Assembly: GCF_900091435.1 (NCBI RefSeq)
Contig: NZ_FMCS01000017.1
Coordinates: 36,920 to 100,919 of the forward strand
Source: Micromonospora chaiyaphumensis
GTDB lineage: Bacteria; Actinomycetota; Actinomycetes; Mycobacteriales; Micromonosporaceae
DNA length: 64,000 nucleotides
Reading direction: 5' to 3'
The notes beneath the pieces were generated by a model. The model was not told the origin of the DNA and did not search any database. It saw only the letters and a list, made by a program, of their open reading frames with translations. The position numbers were made by a program, and so were the translations under genes. This document shows positions 32,483-42,321 of this stretch, in pieces. Each line of letters starts with the position of its first letter. Within the stretch, counting starts at the first letter, position 1.

Positions 32483-32922
32483 GCCGCTCCACCACGAGCC
32501 ACCGAATACGTCTTGTACCAGGCGAAGCGTCAGCCAGGACGGGTTGGCGCTCACCCGGCGAGGTGGCGAGGTGTTCACTTTCAAGGTCGGGTCGCCGACT
32601 TGTTGGTGGCCTAACCTCGCAGATTCTGGTCCCACCAGCAGGTTGCCTAGCCGTCGGCGGCGGTGATGATTGGCTCACCCCGTCGGCTCCTACTCGGGCG
32701 TATTCGCGAGTTGCGCCCCCTACTCAACCCGGGGACCTGCTGTTCGTGCTGGCGGGCCCGACAGCACGACTCGAGCCGGTTTCCAGCAACCTCGCGCACT
32801 GTCATGAGCCCATGGGCGAGGCATCGGGCTGAGTAATTGCGAAGGTCCTGCTCTCCGCGCGGAGAATCACCGTTCCGTCGGTTCAGCTGTCATCGTCGCG
32901 GGTCAGGCGATATTCGGACCAC

Positions 32923-32951
32923 AGGTCAGACACTAGGTCGGGCCGTAGGTC
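32923..32951. repeat. Three AGGTC direct repeats at exact 12-bp spacing
   Basis: AGGTC begins at 32923, 32935 and 32947. The flanks are also similar between copies (CGGACC and CGGGCC precede two of them). It lies in the 643-bp gap between the deaminase gene and the GPP34 gene; no coding frame is supported in the rest of that gap (32483-33125). Confidence 0.5.
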
Positions 32952-33125
32952 GGAATTCCCGCCCGGCTCGACCGTAGGGGATTCTGATCGGCATGAATCG
33001 CTGCATTGTCCCTCCATGCGGTTAGCGCCTTGCCACCGAGCAAACCGCCGACGCTGGCAGTTGCTTCAACTGCACGGCCAGCAGCAAGCCACGTCCGTAA
33101 ACGCCGTGACCGAGGAAGGCCAGCA

Positions 33126-33866
33126 GTGGTGATCCCCACACCCCCTGGCGCAGAAGATGACCGACCGGTAGTGCGCCTGTACCTGGAGTCCACACCTGCG
33201 AGACACCGGCGGGCGCGGGGGAGTGGCCCGGAGGGGCCGGTGCTGCTGGCTGACGAGTTTTTCCTGATCGCGCACGACGACCAGACCGGCCGGCCCCGTC
33301 TGCACCAGAGCGCGATCACTCATGGGCTGGCGGCGGCGCTGCTCGGCGAGTTGGCCGCCGCCGGTCGGATCTCGTTCGACCGGGGGCACATCTACGTGCT
33401 GGACCAGCGGCCGCCGGCCGACGCGCTGCAACATCTCATCCTGGATCGGCTTGTCGGCGAACCTCAGCACACCGCGACCCGCACGTGGCTGTCGTACCTT
33501 GCCGCGACTGCCCACGATGAGGTCGCGCGACGGTTGTGGCAGGCCGGCAAGGTCGAACCGCAGCAGCAGCGCAAGTTCCTGCGCACGGTCACGGTGCACG
33601 TTCCGACGGACATGAACGTCGCCGCCTGGTCGTGGGCCCGCCTGTCAACGAAGCTGCGCCAGTACGAGGAACTCGACGCGTTCGACCTCGCCTTGGCCGG
33701 CATCGCCACGTCCTGCCGCCTCGACCAGTTCATCCTCGACGGCGCACCCTACGCGGCCGGCGCGCACCTGCGGCGCCTGCTGGCAGCCGCCCCGCAGCCG
33801 ATGCGTGAACTCCTCGCCGACCTGGACACCGCGATCGGTCACACCGTTCTAAGCCACCGCACCTGA
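33126..33866 (+). CDS. GPP34 (GOLPH3/VPS74-like) family protein
   Basis: A 246-residue all-helical protein. LLADEFFLIAHDDQTGRPRL (about residues 40-59), then ITHGLAAALLGELAAAGRI and WLSYLAATAHDEVARRLW, follow the GOLPH3/GPP34 domain from its start. Eukaryotic members bind PI4P; the many actinobacterial ones are uncharacterised. GAGGAAGG supports a GTG start at 33126 (tandem GTG at 33129). The earlier in-frame start at 33006 lacks a ribosome binding site. Possibly co-transcribed with the permease 63 bp downstream. Confidence 0.82.
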   Translation: MVIPTPPGAEDDRPVVRLYLESTPARHRRARGSGPEGPVLLADEFFLIAHDDQTGRPRLHQSAITHGLAAALLGELAAAGRISFDRGHIYVLDQRPPADALQHLILDRLVGEPQHTATRTWLSYLAATAHDEVARRLWQAGKVEPQQQRKFLRTVTVHVPTDMNVAAWSWARLSTKLRQYEELDAFDLALAGIATSCRLDQFILDGAPYAAGAHLRRLLAAAPQPMRELLADLDTAIGHTVLSHRT

Positions 33867-33929
33867 GCGCAGCTGCGGTACACCACCCAACCGTTCACCC
33901 TTCAACCCCCAGAGAGGGGCAGCTTCCCC

Positions 33930-35426
33930 ATGCCCAGACATCACCCTGACACCGTGTCCGCGGTCCTCGCGCGCGGCCGGCTCGGCATCCCCGCCGTGGT
34001 GTTCTTCGTCGTGGCGGCCGCCGCGCCGCTGACAGCCGTCGCCGGCGGCGCGACCACCGGCTACGCCGTCACCGGCGTACTCGGCATCCCACTCGCCTAC
34101 CTGGTGGTCGCCGCGGTGCTGGCCCTGTTCGCCGTCGGCTACGTGGCCATGTCCCGCCGGATCGTCAACGCCGGAGCGTTCTACACCTACGTCACCCGAG
34201 GCCTCGGCAGACCCGCCGGCGTCGCCGCCGCGATCGTCGCCCTGCTCGCTTACAACAGCATGCAGATCGGCCTGTACGGCGTCTTCGGCGCGGTCCTGTC
34301 CGGGCTCCTCAACGACCGGTTCGGGACGAACACCACCAGGTGGCTGTGCGCCGTCATCGCCTGCGCGGTCATCGCCGTACTCGGCCTGCTCCGCATCGAC
34401 CTCAACGGCAGAGTCCTCGCCGTATTACTGGTCGCCGAGTGCGTTATCGCCCTGGTCTATGACGCGGTGATGGTCGCCCGACCCGTCAACGATCTCGGCG
34501 TCAGCTTCGACACCCTCGCCCCAGGCAACCTGATCGGGCCTGGCATCGGCGCCGCCCTCGTCACGGGCATCGCCGGGTTCGTCGGCTTCGAAGGCACCAC
34601 GGTGTTCGCCGAGGAGACCAAGGACCCCCAACGGACAGTGCCCCGCGCCACCTACATCGCCGTGGCGGTTACCGGCCTGCTGTACGGGGTGTCGGCGTGG
34701 TCGATGTCGGTGGCCACCGGGCCCGACCAGATCGTCGCAGCCGCGCAGACCGAGGGCACCGACCTCATCTTCAACCTCGTGTCCCCGCACCTCACCTCTC
34801 CGCTGGTGACCCTCGGCCGGTGGCTGTTCATCACCTCCCTGTTCGCCGCCCTGCTGTCCTTCCACCACACGGTCGCCCGGTACGCGTTCGCGCTCGGCCG
34901 CGAACAGGTCCTCCCCAGCGCCCTCGGCCGAACCAGCCGCCGCACGGGCGCGCCGAAGGCCGGCTCCATCGTCCAGACCGCCCTCGCCCTGGTGGTGCTG
35001 ACCGGGTATGTGCTGGCCGACGCCGACCCGATCGTGCACCTGTTCTTCTGGCTCACCTCCCTCGGCGCGCTCGGCGTGCTCATCCTGATGACGGCCACCT
35101 CGGTCGCCGTGCTCAGCTACTTCACCCGGATCGCCCACCGCGACGGCATGTGGCGCACCGCCGTCGCGCCGTTCCTGTCCGCCCTGGCCCTCGGCGCGAT
35201 CCTCGTCGTCACCGTCGAACAGTTCGACGCCCTGCTCGGGGTCGAGCCGACCTCCCCGCTGCGGTGGATGTTCCCCGCCAGCTACGCCCTCGCCGCGGCG
35301 ATCGGACTGGCGTGGGCCTTCACGCTGCGCGCCGCCCGACCCGACGTCTACCAGACGATCGGCCTCGGCGCCGACAGCGCGACAGCGCCCCTCCGCGCCC
35401 CCGATCCCGTCCGCCAGCCCGTCTGA
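33930..35426 (+). CDS. APC-family amino acid permease
   Basis: A 498-residue transporter with about 12 predicted spans. Its unwound first helix is VFFVVAAAAPLTAVAGGATTGYAVTG (a GxGxxxG-like region), and GFVGFEGTTVFAEETKDPQRTVPRA (about 215-239) is the conserved span 6-7 region of APC permeases, broken here for brevity into its recognisable parts. Substrate is not evident. Eleven bp separate it from the GNAT gene, so the two are co-transcribed. Confidence 0.85.
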   Translation: MPRHHPDTVSAVLARGRLGIPAVVFFVVAAAAPLTAVAGGATTGYAVTGVLGIPLAYLVVAAVLALFAVGYVAMSRRIVNAGAFYTYVTRGLGRPAGVAAAIVALLAYNSMQIGLYGVFGAVLSGLLNDRFGTNTTRWLCAVIACAVIAVLGLLRIDLNGRVLAVLLVAECVIALVYDAVMVARPVNDLGVSFDTLAPGNLIGPGIGAALVTGIAGFVGFEGTTVFAEETKDPQRTVPRATYIAVAVTGLLYGVSAWSMSVATGPDQIVAAAQTEGTDLIFNLVSPHLTSPLVTLGRWLFITSLFAALLSFHHTVARYAFALGREQVLPSALGRTSRRTGAPKAGSIVQTALALVVLTGYVLADADPIVHLFFWLTSLGALGVLILMTATSVAVLSYFTRIAHRDGMWRTAVAPFLSALALGAILVVTVEQFDALLGVEPTSPLRWMFPASYALAAAIGLAWAFTLRAARPDVYQTIGLGADSATAPLRAPDPVRQPV

Positions 35427-35437
35427 GGAGCCGCACC

Positions 35438-36094
35438 ATGGTCACCATCCGCACCGATCTCACCGTCCGGGAGGCCACCGCCGACGACGTACCGGCGCTG
35501 CTGCCCATGCTCGCGGAGGCGTTCTCGACCGGGACGGTCGCCGAGTGGGCGGTCCCGGAGCCCGCCGACCGGCTCGAGGTGTTCACCGGCTACTTCCGGT
35601 ACATGCTCGCCCTCGGCCTGCGCCACGGCAGAGTCGACACCACCCACGACCTGTCCGGGGCGGCGATCTGGTACCGGCGCGACGAGACACCCCCACCTCA
35701 CCCCGACCACCTCTACGGGCTGGAGGAAGCCACCGGCCGCTACACGCCGAAGTTCCTGCTGCTCGACGCGATGTTCGAAGCCCGCCACCCCCGTCTACCG
35801 CACGCCTACCTCGCCTACGTCGCCGTCGCCCCGGCCGTGCAAAGCCGGGGCGTCGGGTCGGCCCTGCTCACCCACGCGCACGAGGCGCTGGACGCCGAGA
35901 ACCTACCGGCGTACCTGGAGGCCAGCAACCCCCGCAACCGGGACCTGTACGCCCGCCACGGCTACGAGTCCGGGCCGCCGATGCAGCCCACATCGTCCGG
36001 GCCACCCTTCTGGCCAATGTGGCGCGGCCAGCTCAACGGCGGCGTACGCGCGTCGTTCCCGCCGCCCAATCCGTACTACCGCCGGCTGCGGTGA
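35438..36094 (+). CDS. GNAT-family N-acetyltransferase
   Basis: A 218-residue acetyltransferase. The acetyl-CoA loop is VAPAVQSRGVGSALL (about residues 129-143), and the C-terminal strand with NPRNRDLYARHGYE is typical of GNAT motif B. TGAGGAG precedes the ATG by 6 nt. Coupled to the permease, it may modify the imported amino compound (inference). Confidence 0.85.
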   Translation: MVTIRTDLTVREATADDVPALLPMLAEAFSTGTVAEWAVPEPADRLEVFTGYFRYMLALGLRHGRVDTTHDLSGAAIWYRRDETPPPHPDHLYGLEEATGRYTPKFLLLDAMFEARHPRLPHAYLAYVAVAPAVQSRGVGSALLTHAHEALDAENLPAYLEASNPRNRDLYARHGYESGPPMQPTSSGPPFWPMWRGQLNGGVRASFPPPNPYYRRLR

Positions 36095-36137
36095 ACACCG
36101 CCATGACCGGGCCGGCCGGCCGGCCAAGCGGCTCGCG

Positions 36138-36156
36138 CGGCGGCCGGAGGCCGCCG
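36138..36156. terminator. Hairpin after the GNAT gene
   Basis: CGGCGGCC and GGCCGCCG form a perfect 8-bp stem around GGA, 43 bp after the GNAT stop. A tandem repeat of GGCGACCCTGA follows at about 36187-36208. Confidence 0.5.
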
Positions 36157-36329
36157 TTGAGGACATGCCGGAAAGCCCTCCGGCGTCAGGCGACCCTGAG
36201 GCGACCCTGAGTCGTAGCGACCTGAGTACCGCCGTTCTCCCAAGAGGCTTGCCCTGTCCGCTACATGGCAGACCCCGTGGGGTGAGTCCTCGAGAGGAAC
36301 AGTCGGGGGTCCTCCGTAGGATCGGCGCC

Positions 36330-38777
36330 GTGAGCGACCCGGACAAGTCCCAGCTCACCGAGGCGGAGATCCGCACTCGGTACATCACGCCTGCCCTGAC
36401 CACCGCCGGGTGGCCGACGGACTCCTTCCGCGAGGAGTTTTACTACTTTTCGGCCGGTCGAATACAGGTCGTGGGCAAGAAGGGCGTACGCAAGAAGCCC
36501 AAGAAGGTCGACTACCTGCTGGAGTGGAAGCCTAACCTTCCGATCGCTGTGGTCGAGGCGAAGGACAACAACCACGAGCCTGGTGACGGCATGGGTCAAG
36601 CCCTTGAGTACGCCGAGCAGCTCGATGTCCCTTCGGTCTTCACCAGTAACGGCGACTCCTTCGTGTGGCATGACCGAACAGGGCTGCGATCACCGGTTGA
36701 AGAGGAGATTCAGCTCGACCAGTTCCCCTCGCGCGCAGTCCTCTGGGACTTGTATAAGCAGTGGAAGGGCATCTCCGACGAGGAGGTCCCGGTCATCTCA
36801 ACCGACTTCTACGACGACGGGTCTGGCCGGCGTCCGCGCTACTACCAGCGCATCGCTGTCAACCGGACCATGGAAGCCATCGCCGCCGGTCAACGTCGGC
36901 TCTTACTGATTATGGCAACGGGCACCGGCAAGACCTACACCGCAGCACAGGTCATCTGGCGTTTCATGCAAGCCTTCAAGACGATCAACCCCACCAAGGG
37001 GCAAGCAAGGGTCCTCTTCCTGGCCGACCGCAACATCTTGATCGACCAAACGATGATGAATGACTTCTCCATGTTCAAGGGACGCATGGCGAAGTTGAGC
37101 AGCTCTCACAGGACCATCACCAAGGTCATGAGTGCCGACGAATCGGGGGAGTACACCAAGGCGGTCGACAAGAGCTTCGAGGTGTACATGTCGCTGTACC
37201 AGGCGGTGACAGGCACCGAAGAGGTTGACAACGTCTACAAGCAGTTCTCGCCCGACTTCTTCGACCTGGTGATTGTCGACGAGTGCCATCGCGGCAGTGC
37301 TGGCGAGAACAGCGCCTGGCGCAGGATCCTGGAGTACTTCGGCTCGGCCGTCCAGCTGGGGATGACTGCCACGCCGCGGGAGACTAAGGAAGTCAGCAAT
37401 ATCGAGTACTTCGGTGAGCCGCTGTACACGTACTCGCTGAAGCAGGGCATCGACGACGGATTCCTGGCGCCGTACAAAGTCATCCGGGTCGCCACGAACG
37501 TTGATACCTTTGGTTGGCGTCCAGCGGAGGGGCAGCAGGACGATAAGGGCCAGCTGATCCCTGACAAGCAGTACACCGAGGCTGACATCGGAAATGAGTT
37601 GATCCTGCCCGAGCTGGACAAGGCCGTTGCGCAGCGAATCACGGATTATTTGCGGGATACCGACCGATTCGCCAAGACGATCGTGTTCTGCGACGACGTC
37701 CCTCACGCCAACCGAATGCGCCGCGCCTTGGTCAATCTGAACGAAGACGAGGTCCGCAATGACTCTCGCTACGTTATGCGCATCACCGGCGACGACCAGG
37801 CAGGTAAGCAGGAGGTCGACAACTTCATCGACCCTGAGAGTCCGTACCCAGTCATCGCGACCACGTCGAAGCTCCTGGCAACGGGTGTCGATGCTCAGAC
37901 CTGCAAACTTATCGTTATGAATAGCCGGGTCGAGTCGTTGACCGACTTCAAGCAGATGATCGGCCGCGGAACGCGCGTGCGGGAGGACTACGGCAAGTGG
38001 TTCTTTGTCATCCTCGACTTTAAGAACGTCACTCGTCACTTCGCAGATCCAACCTTCGACGGCGAGCCGGTCAAGGTCTACGAGATGCCCCTAGACGGCG
38101 ACATGGGTGACGCAGTCAACAACCTCGACGACGTGGACGAGCGCGGTGACGAAGATGAGGAGGACGGTTCGGACGAGTGGATCGAGCGCCCCGGAGGGCG
38201 TAAGCCTCGCCGGAAGCGTTACGTGGTCAGCGGAATCCCAGTCTCGATCATCGACGAGCAGGTTCAGATGGTTGGCGCCGACGGCAAACTGCTGGCAGCC
38301 AAGCTGAAGGATTTTGTCCACGCTAAGCTGCTGGAGCAGTATCCAACTCGCGAAGCGTTCACCGAGGCGTGGACTGCCGCCGCCAAACCAAGCGACTTTC
38401 TGGACCAGCTGGCGAACTCAGGGATCCCGGTTGAGGATCTGGCTGACCAGATTGCCCCGGAAATGGATCCCTACGACGTCGCGTTGAACGTCGGCTACGG
38501 GAAGACAGCGCTCACCCGCCAGCAACGGGCCGAGCATGTCAAAGCGTCCGGATACCTCGCCAGGTACCAGGGCCAGATGCGTATGGTGGTTGACGGTTTA
38601 ATTGCCAAATACGTCGAAGGAGGCGCCCGGCCCCTCGATGACGTCAGGATCCTACTCGTCGAGCCCTTCAGCTCGATCGGGCGTCCCCTTGAGACCATCG
38701 GACTATTCGGCAGTCGAGCCAGCTACTTCACGGCCGTACGCGAGCTTCAGCAGACGCTGTACCAGGAGGAATTGTGA
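36330..38777 (+). CDS. hsdR: Type I restriction endonuclease subunit R
   Basis: An 815-residue EcoAI/EcoEI-like R subunit. The N-terminal nuclease has a PD-(D/E)xK site (Asp61 in VDYLLEW, Glu76-x-Lys78 in VVEAKD). The SF2 translocase has Walker A ATGTGKT (about 196), DECH in IVDECHRG (about 315), MTATPRE, and a second lobe ending QMIGRGTRVRED. The start GTG at 36330 has AGGAT upstream; the frame open from 36165 is untranslated spacer. The stop overlaps hsdM (GTGA). Base composition is clearly more AT-rich than the flanks, suggesting recent acquisition. Confidence 0.93.
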   Translation: MSDPDKSQLTEAEIRTRYITPALTTAGWPTDSFREEFYYFSAGRIQVVGKKGVRKKPKKVDYLLEWKPNLPIAVVEAKDNNHEPGDGMGQALEYAEQLDVPSVFTSNGDSFVWHDRTGLRSPVEEEIQLDQFPSRAVLWDLYKQWKGISDEEVPVISTDFYDDGSGRRPRYYQRIAVNRTMEAIAAGQRRLLLIMATGTGKTYTAAQVIWRFMQAFKTINPTKGQARVLFLADRNILIDQTMMNDFSMFKGRMAKLSSSHRTITKVMSADESGEYTKAVDKSFEVYMSLYQAVTGTEEVDNVYKQFSPDFFDLVIVDECHRGSAGENSAWRRILEYFGSAVQLGMTATPRETKEVSNIEYFGEPLYTYSLKQGIDDGFLAPYKVIRVATNVDTFGWRPAEGQQDDKGQLIPDKQYTEADIGNELILPELDKAVAQRITDYLRDTDRFAKTIVFCDDVPHANRMRRALVNLNEDEVRNDSRYVMRITGDDQAGKQEVDNFIDPESPYPVIATTSKLLATGVDAQTCKLIVMNSRVESLTDFKQMIGRGTRVREDYGKWFFVILDFKNVTRHFADPTFDGEPVKVYEMPLDGDMGDAVNNLDDVDERGDEDEEDGSDEWIERPGGRKPRRKRYVVSGIPVSIIDEQVQMVGADGKLLAAKLKDFVHAKLLEQYPTREAFTEAWTAAAKPSDFLDQLANSGIPVEDLADQIAPEMDPYDVALNVGYGKTALTRQQRAEHVKASGYLARYQGQMRMVVDGLIAKYVEGGARPLDDVRILLVEPFSSIGRPLETIGLFGSRASYFTAVRELQQTLYQEEL

Positions 38778-40210
38778 TCTCGTCCACTCTTATCAAGTCT
38801 ATCCAGGACGTGATGCGTCAGGATCAAGGCGTGGACGGCGACGCTCAACGCTTGAGCCAGCTTGTGTGGATGATCTTCTTGAAGATCCTCGATGACACCG
38901 AGCGAGAGCTTGAGCTGCTGGACGAGAGTTACTTGCCAGCAATTCCGTTGCGATACCAGTGGCGATCCTGGGCTGCGGACCCAGAGGGCCTGACCGGCGA
39001 CAGTTTGAATGACTTCGTCAACAACGATCTGTTCCCGGGACTGCGACAGTTGCCATCGTCGGACAACCCTCGTACTTTGATCGTTCGTGAAGCTTTCGAA
39101 GACTCGTACAACTACATGAAGAGCGGTACGCTGCTGAGGCAGGTGATCAACAAGATCAATGGTATTGACTTCAATGCGCAAACTGACCGCCATCAGTTCA
39201 ATGACTTGTACGAGAAGCTTCTAAAGGACCTGCAAGGCGCTGGAAACTCCGGTGAGTACTACACGCCGAGGGCGTTGACCGAGTTTATTGTCGAGATGAT
39301 TGATCCGACCTTGGAGGAAGTCGTTCTCGATCCCGCATGCGGAACTGGAGGGTTCCTCGTAAACGCCATTAATAGCAAGCGTCGACACGTTAAGTCGCCA
39401 GAAGACGAATTCACCTTGCAGGCGTCCATTAAAGGTATCGAGAAGAAGCAGCTGCCTCATCTTCTCTGCCTCGCCAACATGATCCTGCATGGTATCAACT
39501 CGCCCACCACTGTTCGGCGGGCAAACACGCTCACTCGTCCGCTTCGAGACTATGGCCCAACTGACCGCGTGGATGTAATCGTCACCAATCCGCCTTTTGG
39601 TGGGACCGAAGAACCCGGGGTAGAGCAAAATTTTCCTCGCGGGCTTCGCACGCGGGAGACGGCTGATCTTTTCCTTGTGTTGATCATGCGGCTCCTGAAG
39701 CCTGGTGGCCGTGCAGGCATTGTACTGCCTGATGGAAGTTTGTTCGGGGAAGGTGTTAAGACTCGCATCAAGCAGCAACTTCTCGACGAGTGCAACCTTC
39801 ACACAATAGTTCGTATCCCTAACAGCGCCTTCGCTCCGTATACAACAATCGCTACCAACCTGCTGTTCTTCGACAAAGGTGAGCCGACAAAGGAGATCTG
39901 GTATTTCGAGCACCCTCTCCCGAAGGGAATGAAGGCTTACAGCAAGAGCAGGCCAATCCTTGCGTCCGAGTTTCAGGTTGAGCGCGACTGGTGGGCTAAT
40001 CGATCTGAAGGCCCTAACGCGTGGCGCGTCTCGATTGATGAAATCAAAGCGCGCAACTACAATCTAGACGTGCGCAATCCCAGCGGTGCCGAGGGCTCTA
40101 GGGTGGACCCAAAGGTCGCTCTCACCCAGTATCGGAGCCATAGAGCGGCATTCCTGATCACTCTCAACGAGGTGCAGGACCTTCTCAGGGAAGGACTGAA
40201 GGATGAATAG
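38774..40210 (+). CDS. hsdM: Type I DNA methyltransferase subunit M
   Basis: A 478-residue N6-adenine methyltransferase. The SAM motif is LDPACGTGGFLV (about residues 186-197) and the catalytic NPPF (about 271). The N-terminal helical domain (QLVWMIFLKILDD) is typical of HsdM. Its end overlaps hsdS by 8 bp. AT-rich codon choice continues through this gene. Confidence 0.95.
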   Translation: MISSTLIKSIQDVMRQDQGVDGDAQRLSQLVWMIFLKILDDTERELELLDESYLPAIPLRYQWRSWAADPEGLTGDSLNDFVNNDLFPGLRQLPSSDNPRTLIVREAFEDSYNYMKSGTLLRQVINKINGIDFNAQTDRHQFNDLYEKLLKDLQGAGNSGEYYTPRALTEFIVEMIDPTLEEVVLDPACGTGGFLVNAINSKRRHVKSPEDEFTLQASIKGIEKKQLPHLLCLANMILHGINSPTTVRRANTLTRPLRDYGPTDRVDVIVTNPPFGGTEEPGVEQNFPRGLRTRETADLFLVLIMRLLKPGGRAGIVLPDGSLFGEGVKTRIKQQLLDECNLHTIVRIPNSAFAPYTTIATNLLFFDKGEPTKEIWYFEHPLPKGMKAYSKSRPILASEFQVERDWWANRSEGPNAWRVSIDEIKARNYNLDVRNPSGAEGSRVDPKVALTQYRSHRAAFLITLNEVQDLLREGLKDE

Positions 40211-41048
40211 AGACCAGCTGAGGAGTTACATCGAAAATCTTGAGCCATTTCTGGAAACTCCAGGCGCGTTTGAACATCTGCGCCAAACATTCGTCGAGCT
40301 TGCCGTCGCCGGCAAGCTAACAATCTCCTCGGGTGCCCAAAATTCCGGCTTCGACCTTCTGAAGCTCATCCTTGCGCAACGCCAGGCGTTGGATCTAAAA
40401 AGCACCATGGGTCCGGTGGACGCGGGGCACCCGATGTTCGCTGACCTTCCGAGTCGATGGACTTTGGCCTATCTGGGTGACTTGCTAAGCCACTGCAGAA
40501 ATGGTTGTTCTGCAAGTCCAAATACTAATGGGGACGGCTATCCCTTACTGCGCATTAGCGCGGGCACTTCTCGCAAAGATGGCTACGTCGACCTAAATGA
40601 CATTAAATATGTTGTCGTTGGCTCGGAGCAAGCAGAGCCCTTCATGATTCAGCCGGGTGATCTGCTCGCTTGCCGGTTTAGTGGCAGCCTGGGCTTAGTC
40701 GGACGTGTTGCACAGGTGCCGGACGAAGTCCCAAGACCTACTTTGCATCCTGACAAGCTGATTTTGATGAGGGCAATCTCGGTGCGTCACGACTACCTCC
40801 GCGTCGCCATGGGTTCCTCAGCGGTGAGACGACAGATTGAAGCCGTAGCGGCAACAACCGCTGGAAACATTGGCATCAACGGTCGGCAGATCAAAGCCCT
40901 GGTGGTGCCATTGCCGCCGCTTGAAGAGCAAGAGCAGATTGCGGGGAAGGTGCGCAGCGCGGTTTCTTTGGTGAATCGAATGCAGGCTGAGCGAACAAAT
41001 GCGCAAGCCAGCCTTAGTCAGGCGTTTGTCGATCTTGTAACTGCGTAA
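40203..41048 (+). CDS. hsdS: Type I specificity subunit S, single-TRD form
   Basis: A 281-residue S subunit. The N-terminal conserved helix (LRQTFVELAVAGKLT, about 26-40) is followed by one target-recognition domain starting at LPSRWTLAYLGDLL (about 81) and one C-terminal coiled coil (VPLPPLEEQEQIAGKV). Usual S subunits have two TRDs and about 400-460 residues, so this is half size. Half-S proteins can work as homodimers on palindromic bipartite sites; loss of the second half is the alternative. It is followed by decayed sequence. Confidence 0.85.
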   Translation: MNRDQLRSYIENLEPFLETPGAFEHLRQTFVELAVAGKLTISSGAQNSGFDLLKLILAQRQALDLKSTMGPVDAGHPMFADLPSRWTLAYLGDLLSHCRNGCSASPNTNGDGYPLLRISAGTSRKDGYVDLNDIKYVVVGSEQAEPFMIQPGDLLACRFSGSLGLVGRVAQVPDEVPRPTLHPDKLILMRAISVRHDYLRVAMGSSAVRRQIEAVAATTAGNIGINGRQIKALVVPLPPLEEQEQIAGKVRSAVSLVNRMQAERTNAQASLSQAFVDLVTA

Positions 41049-41284
41049 TTGCCCAGGTTCAAACTGCAACCTGATGGTCTTGGCGTGACTGGCTTCGGTA
41101 AGATCCGAAACCCATCGCCTGTGCGAGGGCCATGTCGCGGCTGTCGAAGCACGGCCAGTGGGTCGTCGCCGACGATCGGCAACGCGCTGGCCGGGCCGTC
41201 GCTGCGGAACAGGCATCCCCGTCGGCCACGGCGGGCCGTTCGAGACTCATTAGGTAACGGGGCTTGCCAGTCCCGCCATACCGG

Positions 41285-41788
41285 GGCAGCGCCTTGAGGG
41301 GGCATGTGCGTGAAGTCCTCGATCTGCTCGATGAGGTCGGATGTGTCGTCGGCGAGGCCGGCCCGGGTGACGGCCTCGTGTACGCGCTGCGCGGAATGCA
41401 CGATGCCGTTCATTCGCTGCTCAGGGAACCGGCTCCACGACCGGCGCGAGTGCGTCGGTGGCGCCCGCGACGTCCCGCGATGCGACGCTGGCGGTCGCCA
41501 AGTCGGCCCGCGACTCGGCCTCGTCGCCGAACGCCCACGACGGGTTTGACCGGTCCTCGTGCGCGGCGGCCTCGTCGGTGTGACCGGGCAGCCAGGCGAG
41601 GGCGTCGGCACCGTAGTACAGCGTCCGCGCCGGCTGAACGTACAGATGCCGCCCGGCTCGTCGACGGCGTCGGGCTCGACGGTGTCCCAGGCGTCCTCGG
41701 CGGTGCGGATCCCGGCGACGGCGCGGTCGCCGTTCCTCAGCGCGGCGTACGCGCGGGCGGCGCTGACCGGAGCCACACCGGGGAACAT
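41285..41788 (-). pseudogene. Twice-frameshifted TPR regulator remnant
   Basis: Three consecutive frames read as one TPR-type XRE-regulator C-terminus. VAPVSAARAYAALRNGDRA through GGICTF is the first block. LYYGADALAWLPGHTDEAA through TDALAPVVEPVP is the second. EQRMNGIVHSAQRVHEAVTR through QIEDFTH is the third. The first shift is near 41633 and the second near 41425 (one extra T). The N-terminal HTH is absent. The gene is non-functional and lies directly beside the restriction operon. Confidence 0.75.
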
Positions 41789-41990
41789 CGTTGTGCACCA
41801 CGACTTCGTACAACGTGATGAAGGCGCAAACCAGGACGTCTAGCTGCCCTCGTCCACTGATCACGATGACGTGGGCCGCCCGGACCTGGAAAGCCGCTGC
41901 GGTTGTTTCGACCGGTGGCGTAACTGAAGAGCCGTGCCTGAGTTAGCGGCAGGTGTACCCAATAATTGTCATTCCGTGGCCCGGCGTGCC

Positions 41991-42263
41991 TCACCGGGTG
42001 CCAGCAGCTGGCGGGGGAGTGCCGCGGTCCTGCTCCCGCCACCGACCGGCGGTGTCGGCGCGCAGCAGACGATCAACCATCTGCACGGCCTCCGGCTCCG
42101 AGTCGAACTCCCAGCGCAGCACCTTCCCGGACTCCGTGTCCCCAGCCCGGGCCATTACCGTCCAGCGCGTCTCGCGGACCAGCCACACGTCGCGCCGGGT
42201 CAGGCGCCCCCAGACACCGTTCCACCACCGCCGTACCACTTCCTGCACCCCGCGATCGTACAT
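41991..42263 (-). CDS. Small Trp/Arg-rich hypothetical protein
   Basis: A 90-residue protein starting MYDRGVQEVVRRWWNGVWGR, with a WLVRETRWTVMARAGD strand pair and an Asp/Glu/Arg-rich C-terminus. It has the composition of small actinobacterial proteins from mobile elements. No recognised family. It follows another small gene by 58 bp on the same strand. The start codon lacks a strong ribosome binding site, so translation may be coupled. Confidence 0.6.
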   Translation of the reverse strand: MYDRGVQEVVRRWWNGVWGRLTRRDVWLVRETRWTVMARAGDTESGKVLRWEFDSEPEAVQMVDRLLRADTAGRWREQDRGTPPPAAGTR

Positions 42264-42321
42264 ACGTTCGATCTGCCGGGTGGCTCGGATGGCGAGCGTG
42301 TCTCGCGCCCCTCGCGAAGGG

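Noticed and set aside
41018..41788. 256-codon minus-strand frame as an intact gene
   Set aside because: Only its two ends resemble a regulator; the middle is explained by another frame, so it is a frameshifted pseudogene.
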